From assembly GCF_001595965.1 (NCBI RefSeq), contig NZ_LOJI01000035.1, positions 133,770-197,769 on the forward strand: 64,000 nucleotides of DNA. The letters run 5' to 3'. Under the pieces are notes generated by a model, which was given only the letters and a program-made list of their open reading frames with translations, searched no databases and was not told the origin of the DNA. The position numbers were made by a program, and so were the translations under genes. The stretch comes from Polynucleobacter yangtzensis. Lineage in GTDB: Bacteria; Pseudomonadota; Gammaproteobacteria; Burkholderiales; Burkholderiaceae. Shown here one piece after another: positions 1 through 9,057 of this stretch. Every line of letters begins with the position of its first letter. The first letter of the stretch is position 1.

Positions 1-614
1 CGAACGTCAGGATTAAAGAGCACAATTAACAACTCTCCTTTCACCATTTTGCGTCGCCCCATCTTTGGCTCGTGCAGGCAAAAGGTAATTAGAGCCAAGG
101 CAAATAAGACTACCGTGCCTACGATTGGGTATAACTCAATAGTTTTGCGCTGGAATAACTCACCCGCCGCAAGAACCATTGCTATAAAGCCAATTGAACC
201 CCACAAGCGCAAGCGCCCATAGCGCTTATCAAAAGAATTATCTTTGTATAAAGCATGGATAGTGGCGGACTCACCCAGGGGCATCAAACTACTCAAGATG
301 GTGTGCAGAACAAACATCCAAATGAAAAAACCAATGTAGTCTTGTAAAAAATAGATGCATAAGAAAATGAGTGCGGCCAGAGAGGCGCAAAAACGAATAA
401 TGCCAATACGATTAGACAGATAGTCTGACAACCAACCCCAGGAGAAAGGACCAACAATTCTGGTGATCTGCAACATAGACATCAGCGCCGCTATCTCAAT
501 TACGCTAAAGCCCCTCTCTAAAAAGAAGAGGCTTGCGTACGGCGATACCAATCCAACATAAGCGAAATATAAAAAGAAAAAGGACCCGAAGGCCCAGCGA
601 AGCGAAGGCGTCAT
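1..614 (-). CDS. MFS transporter, partial (3' end beyond the window edge)
   Basis: Reverse-strand open frame from ATG at 614: MTPSLRWAFGSFFFLYFAYVGLVSPYASLFFLERGFS...; hydrophobic, MFS_1-like/LacY-like pattern; runs off the left edge. Confidence 0.75.
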   Translation of the reverse strand, partial: MTPSLRWAFGSFFFLYFAYVGLVSPYASLFFLERGFSVIEIAALMSMLQITRIVGPFSWGWLSDYLSNRIGIIRFCASLAALIFLCIYFLQDYIGFFIWMFVLHTILSSLMPLGESATIHALYKDNSFDKRYGRLRLWGSIGFIAMVLAAGELFQRKTIELYPIVGTVVLFALALITFCLHEPKMGRRKMVKGELLIVLFNPDV

Positions 615-627
615 TTAATCAGCCAAA

Positions 628-1743
628 TCAATCGCGAAAAGATCCAGGTTGTGCGGCCGGGATCGATGCAGTAGATTCTGAAACATCAGCACATTGAGCG
701 CGATGGCGTAAAGCATGATCCATCAACACTAGAGCAAGCATTGCCTCGGCAATCGGCGTTGCGCGTATACCAACGCAAGGGTCGTGACGACCCTTTGTTT
801 GAACGGTTATGGGTTTGCCATTTAGATCTACTGACTGCTTAGGACTCATAATGCTTGAGGTAGGCTTGATCGCAATGGATACGCGTAAATCCTGCCCAGT
901 ACTAATCCCGCCAAGAGTTCCGCCAGAATTGTTCGTAGCAAAACCATCTGGGTGAAGCTCATCCCCATGCTCGCTACCACGCTGAGCAACAGATTTAAAG
1001 CCTGCACCAATCTCAACACCCTTCACCGCATTAATACCCATCATGGCATGCGCAATATCAGCATCCAACTTATCAAATAATGGCTCGCCTAGACCTACCG
1101 GCACATTGCGAGCGCGAACTTCAATACGCGCGCCACAGGAGTCCCCTGCTTTGCGCAGGTCATCCATATATGTCTCAAGCTGAGGAATCATTTCTGCATT
1201 TGCAGCAAAGAAAGGATTCTTCTCGATTTCTGCGGCGTCTTTGAATGGGATTTCCAGCTCGCCTAATTGACTCATATAGCCATAGAACTCGGTGCCATAT
1301 TTTTCATGCAACCATTTTTTTGCAATCGCAGCAGCAGCTACAACTGGAGCTGTTAAACGTGCAGAAGATCTTCCACCACCTCTAGGATCGCGAATACCAT
1401 ACTTGGTTTGGTATGCATAATCTGCATGACCTGGTCTAAAGGTCTGCAAAATATCACCGTAGTCTTGGCTACGTTGATCAGTATTGCGAATTAATAGTGC
1501 AATCGGAGTACCGGTAGTTTTACCCTCAAAAACACCAGAAAGAATTTCAACCTTATCCTCTTCCTTGCGCTGAGTAACGTGTCTTGAAGTGCCGGGCTTA
1601 CGTCGATCCAAATCAAGCTGAATGTCAGCCTCAGAAAGCTCCATGCCTGGTGGGCAGCCGTCAACCACCGCTCCAATAGCCGGACCATGGGATTCACCAA
1701 AAGTGGTGACTGTAAAGAGGAGGCCTAATGTATTTCCTGACAT
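628..1743 (-). CDS. aroC: Chorismate synthase
   Basis: [33 protein letters not shown] and [25 protein letters not shown] motifs. Confidence 0.97.
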   Translation of the reverse strand: MSGNTLGLLFTVTTFGESHGPAIGAVVDGCPPGMELSEADIQLDLDRRKPGTSRHVTQRKEEDKVEILSGVFEGKTTGTPIALLIRNTDQRSQDYGDILQTFRPGHADYAYQTKYGIRDPRGGGRSSARLTAPVVAAAAIAKKWLHEKYGTEFYGYMSQLGELEIPFKDAAEIEKNPFFAANAEMIPQLETYMDDLRKAGDSCGARIEVRARNVPVGLGEPLFDKLDADIAHAMMGINAVKGVEIGAGFKSVAQRGSEHGDELHPDGFATNNSGGTLGGISTGQDLRVSIAIKPTSSIMSPKQSVDLNGKPITVQTKGRHDPCVGIRATPIAEAMLALVLMDHALRHRAQCADVSESTASIPAAQPGSFRD

Positions 1744-1786
1744 ACCGACATTATGTCATTTGTCAGAAAATGAGGGTAAGAACAGC

Positions 1787-2260
1787 TTAAGAGGCTGTTT
1801 TTTCAGTATCTTCAGGCCAGTCGCGAATATAGGCTTTGAGCATTGTATTTTCAAAGTCTTGGGCTTCAACTACGGATTTCGCAACGTCATAGAAAGAAAT
1901 TACACCCATCAACATCTTTTGGTCGACCACCGGCAGATATCGGGCGTGGTCAACCAACATCATGCGGCGCACTTCATCAATCTCAGTTTCCATATTGCAT
2001 GTCAGAGGCTTTTGATTCATAACTGAGCTAACTTGCAATCCTTCGAGCTTGCCATGATGCTCTGCTAATGCGGCAATAACTTCTCGGAAAGTCAGAATGC
2101 CAACCAGCTTGTCATATTCCATGACAACCAGGGAGCCAATATCGTGTTCGCTCATTACCAGAACCGCCGTTTGCAGGGCTGTATCTGGAGCTACCGTAAA
2201 CAGGGTGCTGCCCTTAACGCGCAATATGTCACGAACTTTCATTTGATCTCCAAAAAACAA
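1787..2260 (-). CDS. CBS domain-containing protein
   Basis: Two CBS repeats (VRDILRVKGSTLFTVAPDTALQTAV...; VSSVMNQKPLTCNMETEIDEV...). Confidence 0.9.
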   Translation of the reverse strand: MFFGDQMKVRDILRVKGSTLFTVAPDTALQTAVLVMSEHDIGSLVVMEYDKLVGILTFREVIAALAEHHGKLEGLQVSSVMNQKPLTCNMETEIDEVRRMMLVDHARYLPVVDQKMLMGVISFYDVAKSVVEAQDFENTMLKAYIRDWPEDTEKTAS

Positions 2261-2321
2261 TGCATTTATGTGTTCAATATAGACTTAAGACCACTCTGAA
2301 TCAAGGGTTAAGTCATTACTT

Positions 2322-3170
2322 TTAGTAACGAATAACCCTAATGAAGCCACTGCGGATTTCTGGAAGATTTGCCACAAGTACCGCACCAGTCAAGGTAATC
2401 CACCAGGTCATATAAATCCACATCAAACCCAGAGGGAAGATGGCAAAAGCCCCGTAAACCGTCTTATAAAAGGCGGTATGACTTAAAAAAATAGCAAAGC
2501 CAAATTTCATTAACTCAAATGCAAGAGCAGCCACTAGAGCGCCGGTAAAGGCGTCGCGCCATAGTATTTTTGCATATGGCAGAACTTTGTAGACAACCGC
2601 ATAAACAGCAATCGCCAAGCAAATAGGGGCGATAGTGGCCACCAATTGAAAGCCAAAAGATACTGCGCTGATCCAACCTTCCGACGCGCTAAATAAAACA
2701 CCGCTGAGATAGATCCCGATACCCAGCAGTATTGGACCTAATATTGTTGCAGCACTGTAAATAGCAATTTTTTTGTAGAGTGGTCGACTTTTGGTTACTT
2801 TAAAAATCTGGTTAAAGGCACCCTCTATCACTGCTAAAGTCATAATTGTGGTGATGATTAAGCCCGCTAAGCCCACGAACGTTAAACCCTTAGCCTGGGA
2901 AGAAAACTGATCCAGGTAAACAAATACTTGTTGATTGATGCCGCCAGGCATATAGGTATCCAAAAGCCACGTTTTAAAAGCATTTTTCACCTGAATAACA
3001 CTTGGCAAGTAGCCAATTAACATGGTGGCAATGGTCACCATGGGGACCATTGATAAGGTCGTTGTAAAAGCTAGGCTCGCGGCAATTTGCTTTAAATTTT
3101 GACCACGATTGCGCTCCCAGATCTCTTTTCCAAGAGAGAGCCATAATTGGGGGTTACGAAAGAGGCGCAT
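2322..3170 (-). CDS. YihY family inner membrane protein
   Basis: YihY/virulence factor BrkB-like sequence; the ORF track starts at 3191 on TTG, but the in-frame ATG at 3170 (MRLFRNPQLWLSLGKEIWERN) is a more plausible start. Confidence 0.88.
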   Translation of the reverse strand: MRLFRNPQLWLSLGKEIWERNRGQNLKQIAASLAFTTTLSMVPMVTIATMLIGYLPSVIQVKNAFKTWLLDTYMPGGINQQVFVYLDQFSSQAKGLTFVGLAGLIITTIMTLAVIEGAFNQIFKVTKSRPLYKKIAIYSAATILGPILLGIGIYLSGVLFSASEGWISAVSFGFQLVATIAPICLAIAVYAVVYKVLPYAKILWRDAFTGALVAALAFELMKFGFAIFLSHTAFYKTVYGAFAIFPLGLMWIYMTWWITLTGAVLVANLPEIRSGFIRVIRY

Positions 3171-3183
3171 CGCCGTATCATAA

Positions 3184-3801
<618 letters not shown>

Positions 3802-3818
3802 GGCATTTAAAGCGCGTC

Positions 3819-4205
3819 ATGATTAAAAAGATCCTCGATAAGAATCCCTACCAACTCATAGCTACTGCTGCGTTTGTAGACTTATTCATTCTTTGTGTGG
3901 CTTGGGAGTGGTTCATATCGCCCCTACGCCCTGGTGGATCCTGGCTAATACTTAAAGGTATTCCATTGTTGTTTGCCATTCCCGGCCTATGGAAGGGAAA
4001 TGTCTACACCATGCAGTGGGCCTCAATGTTGATCTTGCTGTATGTCACTGAAGGCTTAGTGCGCATTCTAGAAACTGGCGCTAACTTTTGGCTTGCTGCG
4101 ATTGAAACGTTAATCGCAACTATTGGTTTTATTTGCTTGTTAATGTATTTAAAGCCAATTAAAAAAGAGGCTAAAGCTTTAAAGAAGATTTCTGCAGAAA
4201 AATAA
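3819..4205 (+). CDS. DUF2069-like membrane protein
   Basis: Four-helix hydrophobic protein with LRPGGSWLILKGIPLLFAIPGLWKGNVYTMQWASML; directly downstream of wrbA. Confidence 0.8.
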   Translation: MIKKILDKNPYQLIATAAFVDLFILCVAWEWFISPLRPGGSWLILKGIPLLFAIPGLWKGNVYTMQWASMLILLYVTEGLVRILETGANFWLAAIETLIATIGFICLLMYLKPIKKEAKALKKISAEK

Positions 4206-4209
4206 AGCA

Positions 4210-5625
4210 ATGCAAAACTTCATCAATCAACTATCCGAGGTTCTTGAGAGAAAATATATTTTGACTCAAGATGAAGATAAAGCACCCTACCTAACCGATT
4301 GGCGAAAACGATTTACTGGAAAAGCATTAGCCGTTCTATTGCCTAGCACTAGTAATGAAGTTGCAGCAATCGTGCAGTTGTGTGCTCAGCACCAAATTGC
4401 ACTGGTTCCGCAAGGTGGGCATACTGGTTTTTGTGGCGGCGCTACTCCAGACAATAGCGGTAAGCAAGTAATACTTAATCTCAAGCGAATGAATCAAATT
4501 CGCGAGATTGATATCGCAAACCAAACGATTACCCTCGAGGCTGGTTGCATCTTGCAAGCCGTACAAGAAAAGGCTGCAGAGAATGGCTATCTGTTCCCGC
4601 TTAGTCTTGGTGCCGAGGGTAGCTGCATGATTGGCGGCAACCTCGCAACCAATGCAGGCGGAACTAACGTTTTGCGCTATGGGAACACACGGGATCTATG
4701 CCTGGGACTTGAAGTAGTCACTGCCAAAGGAGAGATTTGGAACGGTATTAAAGGATTGCGTAAAGACAATACAGGCTATGACTTGCGTGACCTATTTATT
4801 GGATCAGAAGGCACGCTTGGCATTATCACGGCAGCAGTTATGAAGCTTTACCCCCTACCTGTTTCGCAATGGACAACCTTAGTTGCTTGCGAGAACATTG
4901 CATCGACTATTGCGTTGCTAACTCTCTTTCAAAAACGGGCAAACTCTTTGCTTACGGGTTTTGAAATGATGACTCGAGAATCGCTGGATCTAAATGAAAA
5001 GCACTTTCCGCAAATGGCAAACCCTTTGCAAGGAAATCCGCCATATACAGTCTTGATCGAATTGTCAGATCACGAAAGCGAAGAACACGTTAGGCAACTT
5101 CTTGAAACCATTCTGGAGGATGCTTTTGAAAAATCAATTATTAGCGATGCGGTAATCGCCAGCAACCTAACTCAAGCTAATTCGTTTTGGCATATGCGTG
5201 AACACATCACACTTGCGCAAGCCGAAGAAGGCGCTAATCTGAAACATGACATTACCATCCCCCTTTCTTCCCTTGATAACTTTATTCGGGAGACTGATGA
5301 ATTAATGAGAGAAAAGTTTCCGGGTGTCAGAATCATCAATTTTGGACACCTCGGCGATGGCAATCTACATTACAACATCGCCCCGCCCTTGGGCGCAGAC
5401 CCAAAAACCTTTAACGAAACCAACGAAAAGCTCATACATGAGCTGGTCTATGGCCAGGTTGAGAAATGCAAAGGTTCCATCTCTGCAGAACATGGGGTTG
5501 GACAGCTCAAATTAGATGATCTAAGGGGTCACAAGGGCGAGGTTGCCCACAACCTTATGAAGGCGCTCAAAACGGCTCTAGACCCCCAAAATATTCTTAA
5601 TCCCCATAAAGTTGTCTCCATTTAA
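4210..5625 (+). CDS. FAD-binding oxidoreductase (D-lactate/D-2-hydroxyacid dehydrogenase GlcD family)
   Basis: FAD_binding_4 motifs (PQGGHTGFCGGATPD, NAGGTNVLRYGNTRDL) and C-terminal GHLGDGNLHYN...SAEHGVGQLK. Confidence 0.92.
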   Translation: MQNFINQLSEVLERKYILTQDEDKAPYLTDWRKRFTGKALAVLLPSTSNEVAAIVQLCAQHQIALVPQGGHTGFCGGATPDNSGKQVILNLKRMNQIREIDIANQTITLEAGCILQAVQEKAAENGYLFPLSLGAEGSCMIGGNLATNAGGTNVLRYGNTRDLCLGLEVVTAKGEIWNGIKGLRKDNTGYDLRDLFIGSEGTLGIITAAVMKLYPLPVSQWTTLVACENIASTIALLTLFQKRANSLLTGFEMMTRESLDLNEKHFPQMANPLQGNPPYTVLIELSDHESEEHVRQLLETILEDAFEKSIISDAVIASNLTQANSFWHMREHITLAQAEEGANLKHDITIPLSSLDNFIRETDELMREKFPGVRIINFGHLGDGNLHYNIAPPLGADPKTFNETNEKLIHELVYGQVEKCKGSISAEHGVGQLKLDDLRGHKGEVAHNLMKALKTALDPQNILNPHKVVSI

Positions 5626-5715
5626 GGAAATTAAGTAGTTTTTTGATAAATATTTTGTAATTCATGTCATCTCGACCCCTTTTTCATGCGTTGTATGGTC
5701 ATGGAGGTGACAAAA

Positions 5716-5901
5716 ATGTCAACAAGACTCAAACGTTGGGCCCGTGCAATTCAACAGATCGACTTGTCCAAAAGGACGCCTGAAGTAGCGATTGGCTATT
5801 TAGATAGCAAATATCGCGATATCGCCTGGCGCTACATCCGTATCCTAGGCTTTGAACGCACGATCAGCTTCATGGCTAGCAACAACTTTCACCCAGAGTG
5901 A
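5716..5901 (+). CDS. Small hypothetical protein (61 aa)
   Basis: ATG at 5716 preceded by a strong Shine-Dalgarno GGAGGTGA (5703-5710); MSTRLKRWARAIQQIDLSKRTPEVAIGYLDSKYRDIAWRYIRILGFERTISFMASNNFHPE; followed by an intrinsic terminator. The ORF-track start at 5686 is probably too early. Confidence 0.7.
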   Translation: MSTRLKRWARAIQQIDLSKRTPEVAIGYLDSKYRDIAWRYIRILGFERTISFMASNNFHPE

Positions 5902-5907
5902 TGATTG

Positions 5908-5945
5908 AAAAAACCCTAAATGTATGATTTATTTAGGGTTTTTTT
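5908..5945. terminator. Rho-independent terminator, near-symmetric
   Basis: AAAAACCCTAAAT (5909-5921) / ATTTAGGGTTTTT (5931-5943), 13-bp stem with A/T tracts; lies between convergent genes. Confidence 0.88.
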
Positions 5946-5956
5946 ACTTCGATCTT

Positions 5957-6853
5957 TTACCTGAAAAAGTCCCTAGCCTCATCTATTAATAGGCCCGGGA
6001 TCTCCTCTGGGATGTAATGACCACTGGGTACAGCTCTACCTGTGACGTTCGCTGCTACGCTTCGCCAGTCATCAAGTGGCTTAAAGCACTGATTGACTAG
6101 TCCATGCTCCCCCCAGAGAACCTTTAGAGGCATTTTTAATTGAATGCCCGTAGCACGGTCTGAACGATCGTGAATCAAATCAATTGAGGCTGCAGCGCGA
6201 TAATCCTCGCACATTGCATGCATGCATTCAGTGTTGCTAGCGCCAGCTAAATATTCTGCCCATCTATCAGCTGAAAATATACCCGTACCGGCATGACGAC
6301 CCATATGATTTTTTAACCAATACCCTGGGTTTGCACCAATCATCGTTTCAGGCACTGGCTCGGGTTGAATTAAGAAAAACCAATGCCAATAGCCTTTTGC
6401 AAATGCCATGGTTGAGCCTTCATACATCGTTAATGTTGGAGAAATATCCAGAACCATTAAGCGAAGTACGCTCTTAGGAAAATCTAGAGCCAAACGATGA
6501 GAAACCCGCCCACCTCTATCGTGCCCAAGCAAAAAGAATTGATCAAATCCCAACGCCCGCATTAGCGAATGTTGATCTGCAGCCATTGAGCGTTTTGAAT
6601 AGGTGGAATGATCTTTTTTGCCATGAGGCTTTGAAGATGAGCCATAGCCCCTAAGATCTGCAGCAACAACTGTAAAATGTTTCGCCAACTCAGGAGCAAC
6701 TTGACTCCAAATTGCTTTGGTTTGAGGAAAGCCATGTAACAACAATAAGGGTGGACCGCTGCCACCAATTAAATAAGCAATTTCAATTGGACCGTCATCC
6801 AATGAAACGGTAATCTTATTTTCTGTAAATCCAGGAAAAGAAACTGCCATCAT
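5957..6853 (-). CDS. Alpha/beta hydrolase, haloacetate (fluoroacetate) dehalogenase-like
   Basis: GHDRGGRVSHRLALD nucleophile region, WHWFF motif, C-terminal GHYIPEE histidine; oxyanion motif LLLHGFPQT. Confidence 0.85.
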   Translation of the reverse strand: MMAVSFPGFTENKITVSLDDGPIEIAYLIGGSGPPLLLLHGFPQTKAIWSQVAPELAKHFTVVAADLRGYGSSSKPHGKKDHSTYSKRSMAADQHSLMRALGFDQFFLLGHDRGGRVSHRLALDFPKSVLRLMVLDISPTLTMYEGSTMAFAKGYWHWFFLIQPEPVPETMIGANPGYWLKNHMGRHAGTGIFSADRWAEYLAGASNTECMHAMCEDYRAAASIDLIHDRSDRATGIQLKMPLKVLWGEHGLVNQCFKPLDDWRSVAANVTGRAVPSGHYIPEEIPGLLIDEARDFFR

Positions 6854-6866
6854 TCACCCAATAAAA

Positions 6867-6888
6867 AAGAGCCTCGACAGAGGCTCTT
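6867..6888 (-). terminator. Rho-independent terminator for the minus-strand EF-hand gene
   Basis: AAGAGCCTC gaca GAGGCTCTT, perfect 9-bp stem; preceded on + by an A tract, which is a T tract on the minus strand. Confidence 0.85.
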
Positions 6889-6902
6889 GAGTTTTCATAC
6901 GA

Positions 6903-7157
6903 TTATTTATTTGCCATTGCCTGAATTTCAGCAACAGTAACGTAACCCTTATTTGAAGAGTCGATATAACTAAAGTTGCTGTATATGCGAGGCATACATC
7001 CCTTGGCCTCTTCCTTGGTTAGCCTCCCATCTTTATTGGTGTCACACTTTGCAAAACGCTCAACAATTTCCTGGTCACGAGATGCTTCATCTGCATGAGC
7101 CAGTAAGGGTGCTGCTAGCAAAATGCTGAGTGCTAAAACAAAGGATGACATTTTCAT
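6903..7157 (-). CDS. Secreted EF-hand domain protein
   Basis: Signal peptide MKMSSFVLALSILLAAPLLAHA; canonical loop DTNKDGRLTKEE and a degenerate second loop DSSNKGYVTVAE. Confidence 0.85.
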   Translation of the reverse strand: MKMSSFVLALSILLAAPLLAHADEASRDQEIVERFAKCDTNKDGRLTKEEAKGCMPRIYSNFSYIDSSNKGYVTVAEIQAMANK

Positions 7158-7166
7158 GTGGAGTAC

Positions 7167-7850
7167 TTATTTACCAGTTGGAGTTGGATTGGCTGATGTT
7201 TCTAATGCAGTGCGAACTACCTTTTTAGCCATGGCAATGAAAGAGTCTGCGGAACCCGCATTTGTTCGGAAGGATTCGCCTTGAACGGTAATTAAACCCT
7301 CGCCCAATAGTTGTTTAGATTGACTATCGGTAATTTTACTTTCGACTAATAGTGCAGGTGTTTTGGCATTAACACCACCAGCATAAGCAGCAGCATTCAT
7401 TGCTAAGCCAATAGGAGTGAAATTCCAAGGCTGCAAACTATTAGCGGAGCTTTCTGCTCCAGTAATGCCAACTGAAATACGCGCTACTCCTGGACCAGGT
7501 TTAGTGACAATGCGAATATTGCCGCGCGAATTTACAGCTTCAACCATCGATTCCTGTAATGCTGCTTTTGCTTTATTTATCAACTCAAGACTGACATCTT
7601 TGGTTGCATTTTGATTCAAGTAAATTGGATCAAGAATGACGGCTGTATATGCTCCTGGGTTTACACCCGAAACACGATATCTCCAAACTCGTGTATCGCT
7701 GTCGCTTGTCGCCATTGGAACCAAAAGGTTGTAATCAGGCAAAAATCCAGATCTCGGCATTGATTCAGTCGCTAATTTCGGCGCGTTACTGCAAGCAGAC
7801 AAAGCAATTGCTGTAGCAAAAGAGACTAGCAATACATTCATTTTTTTCAT
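7167..7850 (-). CDS. DUF3313-like lipoprotein
   Basis: Lipobox LSAC (ATAIALSACSNAPK); VWRYRVSGVNPGAYTAVILDPIYL resembles the DUF3313 family. Confidence 0.75.
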   Translation of the reverse strand: MKKMNVLLVSFATAIALSACSNAPKLATESMPRSGFLPDYNLLVPMATSDSDTRVWRYRVSGVNPGAYTAVILDPIYLNQNATKDVSLELINKAKAALQESMVEAVNSRGNIRIVTKPGPGVARISVGITGAESSANSLQPWNFTPIGLAMNAAAYAGGVNAKTPALLVESKITDSQSKQLLGEGLITVQGESFRTNAGSADSFIAMAKKVVRTALETSANPTPTGK

Positions 7851-7915
7851 AGCGTTTCCATGGGTTAATTACTTGGTTAGGGATTTCTGATACAGAAGAT
7901 CATACCTACTTCAAA

Positions 7916-8278
7916 TTATTCTGGTGCGGGGCAAGGCAATGTTCCGCCAGTCTTTTTATGAATCTGAGGCTTGCAATCATATTGAGCGGGAATCATTGTC
8001 CTAGGTTCTGATGCTGCAATGCCTTGAGTGGCTGCTGCAGGAGCGGTGGTGACTGAGCTATTTGCAACAGGCACAGCCTTTGCAGGTGCTAACCCCACAT
8101 CTCTGTAGAAGGCCTTATCAGATCCGGGGCATGGCATGAGAGCACCTGTTTTTGGATTAACAACATCTTTGCACTGTGGATTGGCCTCAAGTCTTGCTTC
8201 CAATTTGGCTACCGAGCATGCACAAAGCAAAAAAATGAGGCTCAGCAATGAGCAAATCTTGAGGGAAATAATATTCAT
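7916..8278 (-). CDS. Small lipoprotein with duplicated Cys-x-KTG-PCP motif
   Basis: Lipobox LLCAC; two internal repeats CKDVVNPKTGALMPCPG and CKPQIHKKTGGTLPCPA. Confidence 0.7.
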   Translation of the reverse strand: MNIISLKICSLLSLIFLLCACSVAKLEARLEANPQCKDVVNPKTGALMPCPGSDKAFYRDVGLAPAKAVPVANSSVTTAPAAATQGIAASEPRTMIPAQYDCKPQIHKKTGGTLPCPAPE

Positions 8279-8354
8279 CGCTGCATTCTATGCCACTGCA
8301 AACCATATAAAAGGCATTTAGGCCACAATTTAGAGCATGAAATCAAAGAGGAGG

Positions 8355-8431
<77 letters not shown>

Positions 8432-8469
8432 TGAGTACTGGGACTGAAAATCGTAAAACAAAGAGAAAG

Positions 8470-8546
8470 TGGTCGGAGTACAAGGATTCGAACCTTGGAC
8501 CCCCTGCTCCCAAAGCAGGTGCGCTACCAGGCTGCGCTACACTCCG
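8470..8546 (-). tRNA. tRNA-Pro (anticodon TGG)
   Basis: Reverse complement CGGAGTGTAGCGCAGCCTGGTAGCGCACCTGCTTTGGGAGCAGGGGGTCCAAGGTTCGAATCCTTGTACTCCGACCA; encoded CCA. Confidence 0.96.
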
Positions 8547-8606
8547 ACGGAAACGATATTCTACACCGAGAGCGCTATTGCAGGCAAATCCTGTAAGATT
8601 CATGCC

Positions 8607-8975
8607 ATGGTTGCCTATTTTTCAAGCAAATTTAAGAAGCAAATTCAAGTTGGCCTGAGCATTGCTTTGCTTGCATTTTGCTTGCTGGGAACCCGCTGGG
8701 TAGGCCTTTCTCATAGTATTTCGCATGCGAATTTCCAAAGCCAAACTGAAATAAGCTCGACTGCGGTTGATGCAGCACCATCTCAAAATCACAATTCAGA
8801 CGTGTGCCATTTATTCGATGCGCTTACCTTGGCTGGATTTGTTGCCGCTGACACAATCAATCCCGTAGTACACAGCAACCATGCCAATCATTCGGTCGGG
8901 TTCGATACCTACTACATAGCTCAAGCCTTTATTGAGCACTATCAATCAAGAGCGCCACCAACCCTTCTTTCATAA
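8607..8975 (+). CDS. Small membrane/periplasmic protein, possibly DUF2946-like, upstream of a TonB receptor
   Basis: ATG at 8607 (MVAYFSSKFKKQIQVGLSIALLAFCLLGTRWVGLSHSISHANFQ...HNSDVCHLFDALTLAGF...HSNHANHSV); the ORF-track start at 8469 is inside tRNA-Pro and is rejected. Confidence 0.65.
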   Translation: MVAYFSSKFKKQIQVGLSIALLAFCLLGTRWVGLSHSISHANFQSQTEISSTAVDAAPSQNHNSDVCHLFDALTLAGFVAADTINPVVHSNHANHSVGFDTYYIAQAFIEHYQSRAPPTLLS

Positions 8976-9057
8976 ATCGCTATAGAGATTAGATCCAGCA
9001 TCTAGTTAAAGATTTATTTGCTTGCATCACTTGGTTGCAAGAATTAAAGGGTTTCAA

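Noticed and set aside
1622-2026. 134-aa plus-strand ORF
   Set aside because: Antisense to the aroC start and the CBS gene; composition is not protein-like.
8469-8606. N-terminal extension of the plus-strand ORF at 8469
   Set aside because: It reads through tRNA-Pro on the opposite strand; the plausible start is ATG 8607.
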